Source of the DNA: Trichosphaerium sp. ATCC 40318
Lineage: Eukaryota; Discosea; Flabellinia; Trichosidae
DNA: 64,000 nucleotides
Direction: 5' to 3'
NCBI GenBank assembly: GCA_038496445.1
Contig: JALMLS010000215.1
Location: 62,001 to 126,000, forward strand
In this document: positions 25,219 to 36,442 of the stretch, piece by piece
Position numbering within the stretch: the first letter of the stretch is position 1
How the letters are laid out: each line of letters opens with the position of its first letter
Position numbers and translations under genes: made by a program
Notes under the pieces: generated by a model
The model's database searches: none
The model's input: the letters and a program-made list of their open reading frames with translations, nothing else
Told to the model about the DNA's origin: nothing

Positions 25219-25419
25219 TTAGCTATAAAACTCTTGAGGAGACACACAGAGAGTAACGGCGACCTCTAGTGTATCAACAATAATAAAACCAGGATAAACC
25301 TGATTATCCCGGATTAGTCTCTCATTCCATTGACAATAACAATGTACACCAAACACAATGAACACTTTTAGTACAGTGCAGGACAAACCCCCGAAAAGAC
25401 TTGAAATTGATACAGACAT
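25219..25419 (-). CDS. Possible small hydrophobic protein
   Basis: A true ATG at 25419 opens 66 codons: MSVSISSLFGGLSCTVLKVF, a hydrophobic middle, then QVYPGFIIVDTLEVAVTLCV. There is no homolog or intron. It could be an exon of something larger. Confidence 0.25.
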   Translation of the reverse strand: MSVSISSLFGGLSCTVLKVFIVFGVHCYCQWNERLIRDNQVYPGFIIVDTLEVAVTLCVSPQEFYS

Positions 25420-25582
25420 GTTTACAATAACAGGAATTAATACGGAACCCAATTTCCGATCCGTTTGAGTTTGCTTACAGTTTTTTTTGTTCAATTTCGT
25501 TCTATATTTACAACTACTTTACAATTACGTTTTTTTCGAATGCATTCATCGCACAGGGTTCTTCACGCGTCGTTTTATCGAT

Positions 25583-26140
25583 TCAAGAGGTTTTAAGCTT
25601 TTGATCAAGCCAATACAGATTGTGGGCCTGTATAAAGAAGGTGGCGCTTCAAACGGCATCTCTCGTCACAGTCATGGTTTACAGTAAGCGCTGGTACCAT
25701 GTAGAGTTGCTTTCGAAAGTTCAAACGCGGAGAAAAGCTCTCAGCAACCATAATGTTGTATCTCTCGTTTAAACGCTTTCTTTCCTTTATTTCATCGTCC
25801 TCAGTACTTGCTAGCTCTACTTTGAGATAGTGGAAGAGCATTTCGTTCCTGTGTTTTAAAACAATGTTTGGAGCTATAAAGAACGTTAGTTTTGAGTTGT
25901 TTTAAGGCGTATAAGAGTGTTTTTACCATAATAAGAAGCCAAACCATGCATAATACAGTAGCAGTCCGTTAAACCAAGTTTACACGCTCTTAATGCCTTC
26001 ACAGTACATTGGTTATTCTTTAAATGGCCTAGAGTTGTCCACTGGTGTCTTTCTTCAATAGCATCCGCGATATCTGTTGCAATGTACTTGGAGAACTTTA
26101 CAAACTTTTCTAACCATGCTCCAATGTTTTGATTATCCAT
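25583..26140 (-). CDS. Orphan protein of about 144 residues, three exons
   Basis: Starts MDNQNIGAWLEKFVKFSKYI. Exon 1 ends at a GTAAAA donor within LASYYG; exon 2 follows TTTATAG and reads APNIVLKHRNEMLFHYLKVE, ASTEDDEIKERKRLNERYNI, FSPRLNFRKQLYM. Exon 3 follows TATACAG, reads AHNLYWLDQKLKTS and ends in TGA. All joins keep frame. It is largely helical, charged and cytosolic, with no recognised family. Confidence 0.55.
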
Positions 26141-26168
26141 TTGGTGCGTTTAACGAGTATATTTTACA

Positions 26169-26176
<8 letters not shown>

Positions 26177-26203
<27 letters not shown>
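26177..26203. repeat. A27 homopolymer
   Basis: Uninterrupted run of 27 A, the longest in the window, 36 bp upstream of the minus-strand gene's ATG. On the coding (minus) strand it is a T run, so it could be a promoter poly(dT) tract, a retro-copied poly(A) tail or simple slippage. Confidence 0.9.
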
Positions 26204-26204
<1 letters not shown>

Positions 26205-26666
26205 GTCGTGCAGTTTTTCGATAACACATTGACTTTAAAACATCTATTGTAATGTTTTAGTGTATGTTAAAGTATACATAATGTTTTTTAGGATATACAA
26301 AAAAAGATATTTTTACCTAAAAACAAGTTCTTGGTGTCGTTTCGTGTTAACAATTTTCTTTTTTTAGAAGTTGACATTTTTTTTTATCCTTTTTTGCTAA
26401 CGAATGAATCTCCTCTTTAGCGTTCTTTTTTACCCTCTTATGTTCATATCCATGTTATAAATGAGCCTAGGCAAAAAAGGTAATAAACCCCGGTAGCTTA
26501 ATGGAATACGTATAAATGCAAGTATACGAATGAAGTACCAGTGATTTTCTGTCTATATGTTATAAAACAGTAGCATAGTTACTATCTAGCTACCATACTA
26601 TTCTACAGGCTGCCACTTATACCCAAATATTCCACCTAACAAAGTTAGTAGACACAAAGGGTCCTT

Positions 26667-26722
26667 TGAATTCTCGCTTTACTTTGTGCTGATAGGAGGC
26701 TCGATGTTACAGACAACATACC
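26667..26722 (+). repeat. Partner of the 54-bp element at 4621-4674
   Basis: Reverse-complement match to 4621-4674 with sharp edges and about five differences. No flanking similarity or coding potential is seen. Confidence 0.75.
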
Positions 26723-27443
26723 GAACAGGGCGCAGTTAACTTGCTCGCATTCTCTGTTTCACCTTGAACGCCTCTACAGAGAATGACTTCGAACAGCTAC
26801 AGTTGTAGTTCTAGACAATTCACAGTACTGTACTTGATAAAAAAATCGAGTGTTACGGGCAGCACACTTGCGATAGAGCGCTTGTAATAGCTTGCAAAGA
26901 AAAAAAATAAAGAGTGGCACTTCATCTGCTAGAATTAGATTTGAGTGAAACGTCTGATTTATATTGTTGAGTTTAATTTAGCGATTGTTCCAAACGGATA
27001 GATTTATCAACATTCAGTATTGGATAAAAAAAAATAACTCAGTTTATTCGGATATACTCTGCTAGCTTTTATGGCTTAATGGTGAGACAATACGGCACAA
27101 ACTACGCCCTTATTACTGTCCTAAAACCATTTTTTAACATCCTCATAACGTATGAGACAATTTTAAGTCACAGAGACAGATCAAAACTACAAAATTATGG
27201 AAAAATGTTTTACCTCAAGTGCTGGCTATTTCTATGCGTGGAAAGTAATAAAAAGTAGTTTTGAGCCAGTAAGAAAAATATCACGTGGCAGCCTCAATGA
27301 TTCGCTTAAATCGTCAAAAAATATCGTCCAGCATTGTCAACGTATTTCTCTGTTTACCGTACTACAGTACTGTAGTTGCCGCATATTTTTTTGACAGCCT
27401 CCGCCAAGCCAAGTATTACAACGAAATCAAAAGCGCTAATAAT

Positions 27444-28874
27444 ATGCGCAAATACAAACGTCATTTATTCAATCCAGTTAACACAAAAAAGAGAGATCAA
27501 GGCGTATTTGACCTTATTTCACTTCCAGTTGAATTAATAGTTCATATTCTGAAGCAAGGGACATATACACTCCCTTCAGCCCAAACTTGCCACTTTCTCC
27601 GTGATATCGTTCACAACCATGTTGGATACAATAAAATCATTGTTGATTGCGACCACGGAGTTTCGCTGCTTTCTGGTAGTCCATTACTGCAAAATACACC
27701 AATCTCTTTTCAACGATTTGAGCCAACCGACAGTGACTTGCGTTTAATTGCAGGAGTACACACTATCAAGTTGACAAATTGCAAGTCAATAACAGACGAA
27801 GGTATAGAGGCATTGGCAGGGGTACATAAGATTGATATTGGAGGTACTCATGTTACAGACAAAGGTTTGAAGGCGTTAGCACGAGTACACACTATTAACC
27901 TCAGGTGTTGCCATGGAATAACAAATGAGGGTATGAAGGCATTAACTGGAGTGTACAAAATAGATTTGCGAAATACATATGTTACAGATGAGGGTATGAA
28001 GGCATTAGCTGGAGTGTACAAAATAGATTTGCAAAATACATATGTTACAGATGAGGGTATGAAGGCATTAACTGGAGTGTACAAAATAAATTTGCGAAAT
28101 ACAAAAGTTACAGATGAGGGTTTGAAGGCGTTGGCAGGAGTACACACTATTCATCTCAGTTTTTGCCATGGAATAACAGACGAGGGTATGAAAGTATTAA
28201 CTGGAGTACATGATATTAATTTGGAAGATACAAAAGTTACAGATGAGGGTTTGAAGGCGTTAGCAGGAGTACACACTATTAACCTCAGGTGTTGCCGTTT
28301 AATAACAGATGAGGGTTTGAAGGCGTTAGCAGGAGTACACACTATTAATATCAGTTTTTGCCATGGAATAACAGATGAGGGTATGAAGGCATTAACTGGA
28401 GTGTACAAAATAAATTTGCGAAATACAAAAGTTACAGATGAGGGTTTGAAGGCGTTGGCACGAGTACACACTATTAATATCAGTTGTTGCCGTTTAATAA
28501 CAGATGAGGGTTTGAAGGCATTAGCTGGAGTGTACAAAATAAATTTGCGAAATACATATGTTACAGATGAGGGTGTCAAAGCATTAGCTGGAGTACATGA
28601 TATAAATTTGCAAAATACGGATGTTACAGATGAGGGCATCAAAGCATTAGCTGGAGTGTACAAAATAGATTTGCAAAATACAAAAGTTACAGATGAAGGT
28701 TTGAAGTCATTGGCAGGAGTACACACTATTAACCTCAGGTATTGCCGTGGAATAACAGATGAGGGTGTCAAAGCATTAGCTGGAGTGTACAAAATAGATA
28801 TGCGAAATACAAAAGTTACAGATGAATGTTTGAAGGCGTTGGTAGGAGTACACATTATCAACTTGCATTCCTAA
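27444..28874 (+). CDS. F-box/leucine-rich-repeat protein, copy 2
   Basis: A single open frame. I place the start at ATG 27444 (MRKYKRHLFNPVNTKKRDQG) because the sequence before it aligns with untranslated DNA of copy 1; an upstream in-frame ATG lies at 27297. The F-box-like segment (LISLPVELIVHILKQ) is followed by 17 LRRs of two alternating types: 22-residue units with a cysteine (VHTINLRCCRLITDEGLKAL) and 21-residue units with NT (VYKIDLRNTKVTDEGLKAL). Unit 18 is cut by TAA at 28872-28874, yet after the stop the same frame still reads HNITKNGIRALVGTDRI, the homolog of the last copy-1 unit. Probable role: SCF substrate receptor or scaffold, by family inference. It has no introns, unlike most neighbours. 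Confidence 0.8.
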   Translation: MRKYKRHLFNPVNTKKRDQGVFDLISLPVELIVHILKQGTYTLPSAQTCHFLRDIVHNHVGYNKIIVDCDHGVSLLSGSPLLQNTPISFQRFEPTDSDLRLIAGVHTIKLTNCKSITDEGIEALAGVHKIDIGGTHVTDKGLKALARVHTINLRCCHGITNEGMKALTGVYKIDLRNTYVTDEGMKALAGVYKIDLQNTYVTDEGMKALTGVYKINLRNTKVTDEGLKALAGVHTIHLSFCHGITDEGMKVLTGVHDINLEDTKVTDEGLKALAGVHTINLRCCRLITDEGLKALAGVHTINISFCHGITDEGMKALTGVYKINLRNTKVTDEGLKALARVHTINISCCRLITDEGLKALAGVYKINLRNTYVTDEGVKALAGVHDINLQNTDVTDEGIKALAGVYKIDLQNTKVTDEGLKSLAGVHTINLRYCRGITDEGVKALAGVYKIDMRNTKVTDECLKALVGVHIINLHS

Positions 28875-29003
28875 CACAATATAACAAAAAATGGTATAAG
28901 GGCCTTGGTAGGCACAGACCGTATAATAACATAAACATATCAAGACTAGGCAAATTGTTTAAAAGACAAAAAAAAACACAAAAGAAAAAAAGACATATTG
29001 TAT

Positions 29004-30421
29004 TTAATAGAATGGTTGTACAAGTGGGTTACAAATATATGGTTCAATTGATTCAGGTAATCTACAAACACAAATACCAGATAAATCTGGTTTGAAAAAT
29101 ATACAATAAATAGAGCCATTCCAACAAGCCATAGTTTGAATATTTAAAAGACGTGCATCTCTAAAACGAAAATCTTTCATTTTCTTTTCGCCATCAATGT
29201 CTAATTTAAAAGAAGTAAAAACTCCATTAGAAAGACTCCATACAGCCACCATATTTGATTCTGCATCGCCATAGTGTTTAGGCATTCTTGATGCTACAGC
29301 AAACTCACCATAACAACAAGATTTATAAGATGAACACGACTTTTGTGTTACGCCATTTGCAATACCTATTAAGTTATAATAAACACCTCCAGGCCCACTG
29401 CATATCATGAATGCGATTTTAGATACTTTATCATTGTCTATATAATGAGTAGCAAACACATTGTCTGCAAGGTCATCGCAGATATTAGGATTTTCAGCAA
29501 AGAAACAAACTTCGACATCAGATGATGAAGAAGATGTATCTAAGGTACACTTAAAAATACCTTTGTTCTCGCCTGCAATGAAGTAGAATACATCAGGATT
29601 GTTGGTATCGGTGCATACACAACCATCTTCAGTAACATATACAGGAGCGCCATTATATTTGAGAGATAACTCGCGAACAGAGTTGGTTGATGTGTCTAGA
29701 ACTGATAGTGTCTGGAAGCCTAGCACAAAAACGTGTTTATCGTCGCAAGAGATTGCTAATTTCATGCAAGGAGTCTGCAACATTACAGCTTCTGATCCTG
29801 GTTTTGTAATATCAACAATACATATACCTGCCTCACAACCTAAGTACGCCTAGAAAGAAGGAACTAAGCGATGAACAAAACACTGGTTTTTTTCAGATTT
29901 TTTTGAGAAAATGCCAAATTTAGTGCTAGAAAAAAAAACGACTTGTTCGGTTAAGCACGGTTTGTTTTCGTACCTTGCCTGCGCTTGAGATGTCTCCGCA
30001 TTTGATGTCGTCGTAAAGACGTTTAACTGGGTCAGGGGTAAGCGGAAACTCCAATGATACTATAGCAGGGTCGAATGTACGTCTCTACGCGTTGTGAGTG
30101 CGTTTAAGGCAACAAACCAAGAATTCTTCGGCAATCAGGCCCGTTGGCTTTATTTCGCCCGAACAACCTCAAAAAACAACGTACAGCGTATATTTCAGTG
30201 CGTTTGTGCAGGTGACGTAGAACCTGACTTGTACATTCTATTGCATTCGCTGATTTATCATCTAAGCTATTCACGATACGATAGTAGAGTTGTCTAGGTA
30301 TGTAATATATATAATTACGTCCCACAGTAGCATTCGGTTGTGTTTGTCTCTGTATGGAGGTAGGAATGTGCGTAGGTGTATCTGCAGGCGTAGGTAAGGG
30401 GTTGTTGCCAAAATTACCCAT
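29004..30421 (-). CDS. F-box-like protein with a propeller-like C-terminal region
   Basis: Three exons. Exon 1 (MGNFGNNPLPTPADTPTHIP; F-box-like IPRQLYYRIVNSLDDKS... to LRHLHKRTEI) ends at a GTTTGT donor near 30115. Exon 2 reads SLEFPLTPDPVKRLYDDIKC and ends at a GTACGA donor. Exon 3 follows TTCTAG and runs to the stop at 29004. The last part has repeated short blocks like propeller blades (MKLAISCDDKHVFVLGFQTL, DVFYFIAGENKGIFKC, SNMVAVWSLSNGVFTSFKLD). It is possibly another substrate-receptor type F-box protein. Divergent from the secreted gene at 31266 with a TCACGTGA in between (30961). Confidence 0.65.
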
Positions 30422-30620
30422 GTTTTATGCTTTTGTGTTTACCAACCTTAGAAATTTGGTTCATTTTTAGATTTTACGAATATTAGTTTGTAAACTTGGT
30501 TACCGTTGCCGCAATTCCTTAAAGTAGTACTTTGTCTGTTCATTATATGATTGTAGGGCCACTTCAGGTTGCCTGACATAAATGACATGAACTTTTTAGG
30601 GGAATACCACAGTCAAATAA

Positions 30621-30800
30621 ATTAAGCCCTTTCGACATCTCTTTATCCTCACGGCTTTTAAACCTCGTAACGTATTGATAACAACCCAACAAAGACTACA
30701 GAACACAAGCATGAAAAGAACAAAGTGCACAGAACTGCACGCATACAAAACCTCAGAATACCGAGCTTCTAGACATTCCTACAGAGATAATCGCTAAAAA
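30621..30800. repeat. Duplicated block A, matches 34638-34800
   Basis: About 170 bp with landmarks ATTAAGCC, TCTTTATCCTCA, AACGTATT, AAGAACAAAG and AGAGATTATC/AGATAATCG recur in the same orientation about 4 kb away, at roughly 75% by-eye identity. Each copy lies upstream of an F-box-like minus-strand reading frame, so they are probably parts of one duplicated segment. Confidence 0.6.
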
Positions 30801-31265
30801 ACGCAGGCATGCATGCATAGCTGTAGGGTAAAGGTAGTTTTAACGTTTAGTATCTTTTCTCATTATTTTCTTGTTCATATTTTAGCTAAGAATCTACCAT
30901 CCTCTATCTTAAATACTTTTTGACTAAAACGAATTTTGTGAAGTATAGTTTGTAAGAAATCACGTGATAAGTTATTGCCATACATGCACGATTAATGGTG
31001 TTAAAAAGACTACGGCAACCACGCTCATTTTCTATTGCTTTTATTGACAATTAAATTAACAAAAGAAACTAGAAGTTTTGATGTATCTTTAGTTCCATTA
31101 TACATGGTGTTAATATCTGCTTCCGTTGCAAAGGTTCTTCGCCCAAATAAAATGTCCTAGCTTTAACTGAAATACAACACCACATGACGTTATAAACAGA
31201 TCAATAACTGTTCAAAGAATATTGCTCAGGGCTCACAAAAGTAATTCATGTTATTACATACCATC

Positions 31266-34200
31266 ATGAAGATTGCTTCAACTGCACTTTGTTTATGTTT
31301 AGGTGGGTATACCTACCTCGTTATAACTGACTAATACGCCCACCTAGCTATTTTCAACCTTACATTCGTTGAAGGACAGCCAATGGAGGAGTACTTTTGG
31401 ACAGGCGTTCGTGGTTCATTTTGCTTTGTTTGTGGTTTGATATTAAACTTAGGCACTCGATGACCGTTTCGCTTGTGCCGCAAACTGGTAAGGGGATAAT
31501 ACAAATTACATTACAATTTTGCTCTTGCGTTTGGATAGGTGCTTTTTTTCGTGAAGCAAAATCTGGAAGTATTGGTAGTTTTTCTCATCATTCGTTGAAA
31601 ATATACTATAGTATTCCCTCGTTGAGGAAACTCAATTCGTTGGGAGAAGGGTTTTTTGGAAATACACAAAAGCCTCAGATTTCTTCCAGATTTTCCCTTT
31701 TGTAAAGAGCTTTTCATCGAAATAAGAGTTTGAAAACTCTAGGGTTTATCACTTGCTTGTTTTGAAGCTCAGTACAAATATTAACAACTATTCCAGGGAA
31801 TGTACACCAGTACCATCTTGTAACCCTCCGCCATTCTTTAATTCTGGCGTACGTACAACTCTAAATAGCGAGAAAAACCAAAAAGTTGATGTATGTTTCT
31901 TGTTTTAGGTTGTAATCTTTAGACTATCTGAAACCTCCTTTGTGACTATGACAGGATCTTACACCACACCACCGCTATTTCGGGAACCTTTAACAGGTAC
32001 AAAATGGCTACAATCTCAACCTGTTTACAACGAAACTCAAAATCTTTCTTACTTTTATTCTATGTAGGTGATGTAAACATTGAAATATCATCCGGCGCTG
32101 ATGTACAACTTTATTTTAGAGAGGGAAAAACTAAACTAGTTTTTGTTTTGTAGGTCACCTTAACTTCCTTCCTTGGAGCGCGTATGGCTGGATTTAACTT
32201 CTTCTATGCTGATTTTCAGGAATCCATCGTTAGTTTTTCAGGTTCTGTATTCAATCCAGACACTTTATCTTTAGAAAGAGGTACCCTTCTGTCTTTCTAC
32301 TATGTTGTGCAATTGTGGTAACAAAAAAACCTCAAGGTATACGCGGTGCTTTTCAACTCCACTCTACGAGAGGAGTCAATCTTGATTTTCTGGCTGGTCC
32401 TTACACAATTATAATTGGGTTCCGTCACTTTCAGGTGCCTGGATTCGAACCTGAGTACATCTTCAAGTACGTCATTTTACTCTATTACAAATGACAACAT
32501 TTTGTTTTAATTCTCTTCAAAAAGGCGAACAGTTATTGATGATAGTATTGGTGTAATTGGCCATATCGCCAAGAGGTTAATTATATTTCTATCAGAATCA
32601 ACAGGCCTTGTGTCAGCGTTTTTTGATTTTCGTATGACTGAAAGCTTGGACAAAACAGGAATCTATCCAACTGAAGTGTTTGCAGAGAAGGATACAGATT
32701 TACTCTCTTTCACTTCAGAATCTGGTTTCGTTGCCACTGTGGATGGCAGTCCTTTTATTATCAAACAGTCAAGACAATCTGTGATTGGAGGAAACTGGAT
32801 GTTTACATCAGGAGGATCACTTCAACTACTTGGTCAAGGTGTACGTACTTGCTTTACTATATTTTATTCTTATCTGTTCTTACAACTATTTAGAGCTGTA
32901 GTTTTGAAGGTATATTCGCTGGAGGGTCCTCTACAAAACGCTCTTCAGGTGCTCAAGGACAACTTGTTGTATCATCGCCCATTGTCACATTCACCGCTTC
33001 ATCACAACTACAAAACATGGAAGGTATTGTAAATGTCACTGTATCTATATATTAATGGCTAACCAAATTGCGAAACTAGTTGTTGTGATGCATGATAGAG
33101 TTGATGATGAAACTCGTCTTTCTTTTGAAACAAACAACATCAATGACTTGTCAATAGATGCAAGAAGCCAAACTCGTATTTTATCTTCGCTTGTTGATCT
33201 CAGCTTTGTACGTTTCCAAATAATACACTTTGTGACTTAAACATTGAAGGTGTGCTTAAATGCACCTGATTCCAGCGATCTTACTCTTGATAATGTCGAT
33301 GTCATAACAGGTATCGCTGAAGGAAACAGAATCGTACTTGATGGATCCAAAGTGTGTATCAATAATCCTTTTCGTTGTTCGCTAATGTTTAACAGCTCAC
33401 AATTACAAATACAAATGAAAACCTCAATAGCATTACTTTCACTACAATCCAAAGTGAGTTGATAGTTGATACTTCAACCACTCAAACATATGGTAACATG
33501 GGGTACGTGAGGCTTCAAACCATGCTAATTTGAGCTGTTTTATTCTCTATGTACTAATACATAATGATAGTCTTAATATGAATGGTCCAGGTGTTCTCTG
33601 TATTCGTCAAGGGAAACATCAAGTTTCCAACCTTGAGGCTGGCTCTAGAGTTGTAATTGAATCAGGACAGATAACGATTGATCAATCAATTCTATCAAAC
33701 AACGTCATGATTATCAGTACATCAACCGCTCCAATGAGGAAGGTTGTATCGACGTTACCACTAACTGGACCATTAAATCTGGATGTAGAGTCTGATCTTG
33801 ATTTCTCGGGCGACGTTACATTTAGGCACGTGTCAATACTAGTTTTTGTTTGTTACAGTCGTTTCTTATACTCATACATCCTTTTTTAGTGGTGATACTA
33901 CCATACGCCTGTATTTTGTAATGGGAGTGTTGCAAGGAAGTGTAAATGTTGTTGGTGTATGTGAGTACTTAGATGGAAAACATTAATGTGTTTTGTTTAG
34001 ATATGGAACCTTGCAGTACCTATCAATGTCGAAATAGTACTCTCTGATGGGATAGTGCCCTCAGGACAGGTAACCATTGCAACAAATGAAATGGGACAAT
34101 TTATGGGCGTGCCAGGGAATGTGGTTTGTCCATCATGTCCAATGACACCATCTATTACTGTTTGTACAGCATCAATTGCTATAAATTTCGGTACATATCA

Positions 34201-34324
34201 AACTTATTTGCTGTCAGCTTAAGATCCAGTAGGACCAACTAGAACAACACTGTGCACTGAAAAGAGAGCCCAAAGGAACCAACGAATGTGGCTCACAATA
34301 CAAGAAACACGTGCGAAACGTTAG
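31266..34324 (+). CDS. Large secreted orphan protein, beta-rich, about 15 exons
   Basis: Short signal peptide MKIASTALCLCL, then exons that join in frame through GTGGGT, GTTCGT, GTAAGG, GTAAAG, GTACGT, GTACAA, GTACCC, GTACGT, GTACGT, GTATTG, GTACGT, GTGTGT, GTACGT, GCACGT (33826, GC-AG), GTATGT and GTACAT donors. The body is a series of short strands with Asn/Asp turns (GDVNIEISSGADVTLTSFLG; ESIVSFSGSVFNPDTLSLER; SDLTLDNVDVITGIAEGNRI; LTITNTNENLNSITFTTIQS), suggesting a beta-helix-like surface protein. Two cysteine pairs occur near the end (VVCPSCPM, VCTAS). No transmembrane segment is seen, and no family is recognised. The first three introns are the least certain. Confidence 0.6.
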
Positions 34325-34381
34325 TGATTTACAAATAGCAACCCTTTTTTTGGAAAAAACAAAAATTACATAAATTGTAAC

Positions 34382-34594
34382 TTAACTTCGTAAAAAAGAA
34401 TAAGTGTTTACAGACGATAAGTTTATTGTATAAAGTTTTGTATTACAATTATGTTGTCGTCTTTGAAATTGCAGTAGTTGACCTTCACGTTCTATTTGAT
34501 GTTGAAGGTAGGTGCTACAAACCAAAAGCTCCTCAACATCCTGACTCACCAAACGCCCATGAATATTTATGAATGAATATGGCTTACGGGACAA
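34382..34594 (-). pseudogene. Decayed fragment of the F-box-like gene at 29004-30421
   Basis: An open stretch with no start codon reads QDVEELLVCSTYLQHQIERE, weakly alignable with DDKSANAIECTSQVLRHLHK of the 30.1 kb gene. It lies just downstream (on the minus strand) of the duplicated block B, matching the arrangement of the parent gene and block A. Similarity is weak; the shared position relative to the repeat is the stronger argument. Confidence 0.35.
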
Positions 34595-34637
34595 TGAATA
34601 TGAATATTGCCTGTATTCATAACGGAAGGGCGTTAAA

Positions 34638-34800
34638 TTAAGCCTTTCAACAAATCTCTTATCCTCATGCCGTTTTAACCTTGCAACGTATTAAGAACAC
34701 ACAAACTTACTAAGAAATACTAAAGAACAAAGCACACCACGCACAACAGCATACAATACGGAACCAAGTACCAAACTTCACAGAGATTATCACTCTCTTT
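34638..34800. repeat. Duplicated block B, matches 30621-30800
   Basis: Direct-orientation partner of block A; see the shared landmarks there. The copy has small insertions and deletions and carries no supported coding sequence. Confidence 0.6.
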
Positions 34801-35258
34801 TCTTGGAGTACGCCTTCATAGTTCCAATTTCCCAAAGCTGTACGACTAAGGACGATAAGTATAAAATCTGTGTTATTAATGTATTTACATGGAGATGGCT
34901 TGCAGCACAGGTAGCCCTACGAAATGCTGCAAGCTAGTCTAATAATGTATTAATAAGGACTACTTATGAGATTCAAAGACAAGAAGTCACGCGCTTGCTA
35001 CTAATCTGGAGTAAGCAGCATTTAAAAAGTAAAAGGTATGCAATAAAGTTATATCAAGTATTTGCAACTGAAGGCACTTAACTGCTTGAGTAATAGTATT
35101 TCTTCCGAAGTCTTGTTGCAGATGTAGAAGCTTACAGTGTTGAGCAGGACATGTTTCCAAAAACCAGTTTTTGGTTTGGATTCGAATGATTCAAAAAGTC
35201 ACGTGATTTCGTTCCGCTTTCAACAGTAACTTTCTAGAAACAGACGTCTCCTCTTAAA
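34801..35258. promoter_or_regulatory. Upstream region of the Reeler gene with TCACGTGA
   Basis: No gene is seen here. A TCACGTGA palindrome (CACGTG at 35200-35205) lies 54 bp before the ATG at 35259, a position suited to a core promoter element. The function is inferred from placement and from the window-wide recurrence of the motif. Confidence 0.35.
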
Positions 35259-36267
35259 ATGAACTATAAAGTGCTTATTCTTGCGATTTGTATTACCGCT
35301 ACAACATTAGCATTCCCTACAAACCCGTTTAGCGTTTGCCCCGCAAATAGCGATAGAATATGTATGGGAATGTGCTCATCAGATGTGAGTAACGCGACTA
35401 CTGCTCTTGGTATTACTCCAGCAATGTCTGAGTACTCTCCAGATGGTGTTCATACATTCACAATTACAGCTAGCGCTACAAGTACTTACCAGGTACGCTA
35501 GATAGAGAAAGATTGTGCCTGTTATTGGAAGTTTTACGCACAAAAAAAATCACTTACCAAAACTTCCGTAGGGCTTCGTTGTTTCGTTTTATACAGGAAC
35601 TACAGCGTCAAGTACTATCGTAGGTACCGCTGATACATCTGATGCCGCATTATCAGCTGCGTTGAGCGGGTTCAGTGTTGCTGAATGCGAAGGAAGCTTG
35701 AGACAGACTGATGGTACCGTAAAAGCTGAAGACAAAACATTCACATGGACAGCACCAAGTGCGGGAGCTGGTTCAGTAACTATGAGCGTACGTTTTTTAT
35801 AAATACAGGAGAACAGTAAATTTAAAGCTACCAGCCAATGAATGTTGTAAAATGAGGCTCACAGTGCTTTCTTTTTGTTTTTTTTTTGTCAGGTTTTTTT
35901 GAAAACAACATGTTTGCGTGGAACCAGCATTTAACTCTACCTTTTATACATCCCTTCATAAAGTCGCTGTTTATAGTCTGAAAATGCACGTTTTTTAGGC
36001 GCGTGTAGCAATCTAAACTCGTTTTTTTTTGTCACGTGATTGCATTAGAATGTTATCGTTAATTGTATTGTTTAGTATTGGTTCGTTATAACACGTCCAG
36101 GGGTTACGACATGTGAATGGGTGTCGGGATCTATGGTCATGACAGAAGGACAACCAACTCCAACGGAAGCACCTACAACTGTAGCACCTCCTACATCTTC
36201 TTCGTTTATTACGCAGATGTCATTATTTTTACTTTCAACTTTGCTCTTATTCGTCCTAAGGATGTAA
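35259..36267 (+). CDS. Reeler-domain surface protein with C-terminal hydrophobic tail
   Basis: Three exons: 35259 to about 35491 (signal peptide MNYKVLILAICITATTLA), a middle exon from about 35574 to 35787, and the last exon from about 36078 to 36267. The mature domain has the layout of a Reeler (reelin-type) domain: FTITASATSTYQGFVVSFYT, GFSVAECEGSLRQTD, KTFTWTAPSAGAGSVTMS, with the two expected cysteines and the W.AP signature. A Thr/Pro linker (PTPTEAPTTVAPPTSSS) leads to MSLFLLSTLLLFVLRM at the very C-terminus, as in GPI-anchored proteins. Reeler domains occur in extracellular matrix and surface proteins; the role here is likely adhesion or surface coating. Donors are GTACGC and GTACGT. 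Confidence 0.7.
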
Positions 36268-36442
36268 AAAATTTAATATTGTACGCGAGCTTACTGATCT
36301 GGTATCTCACTCTCAAATAAACATAACTATAAAACAGCCCAATACAGAAGGAATTTAATTCTTAGTTTTCTTGTGGCTGCTGTGAGCAGTGGACAAACAG
36401 TGTTTTGGAAGTTGATAAAATCTTTATTACATAACATTACTC

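Larger units (their letters stand above)
26141..27443. other. Intergenic with homopolymer and short repeat
   Basis: Holds the A27 run, the 26667-26722 element and the shared F-box/LRR upstream region with CACGTG at 27282. No gene is seen before the F-box/LRR frame. Confidence 0.5.

Noticed and set aside
26490-26570. tRNA-like stretch (CCCCGGTAGCTTAATGG)
   Set aside because: No complete cloverleaf: the anticodon and T-arms do not pair.
27848-28861. Minus-strand frames opposite F-box/LRR copy 2
   Set aside because: Same antisense artefact of the repeated units; no start context or domain.
27741-28880. CRISPR-like regular repeats
   Set aside because: The repeats are coding LRR units with no unique spacers, in a eukaryotic nuclear context.
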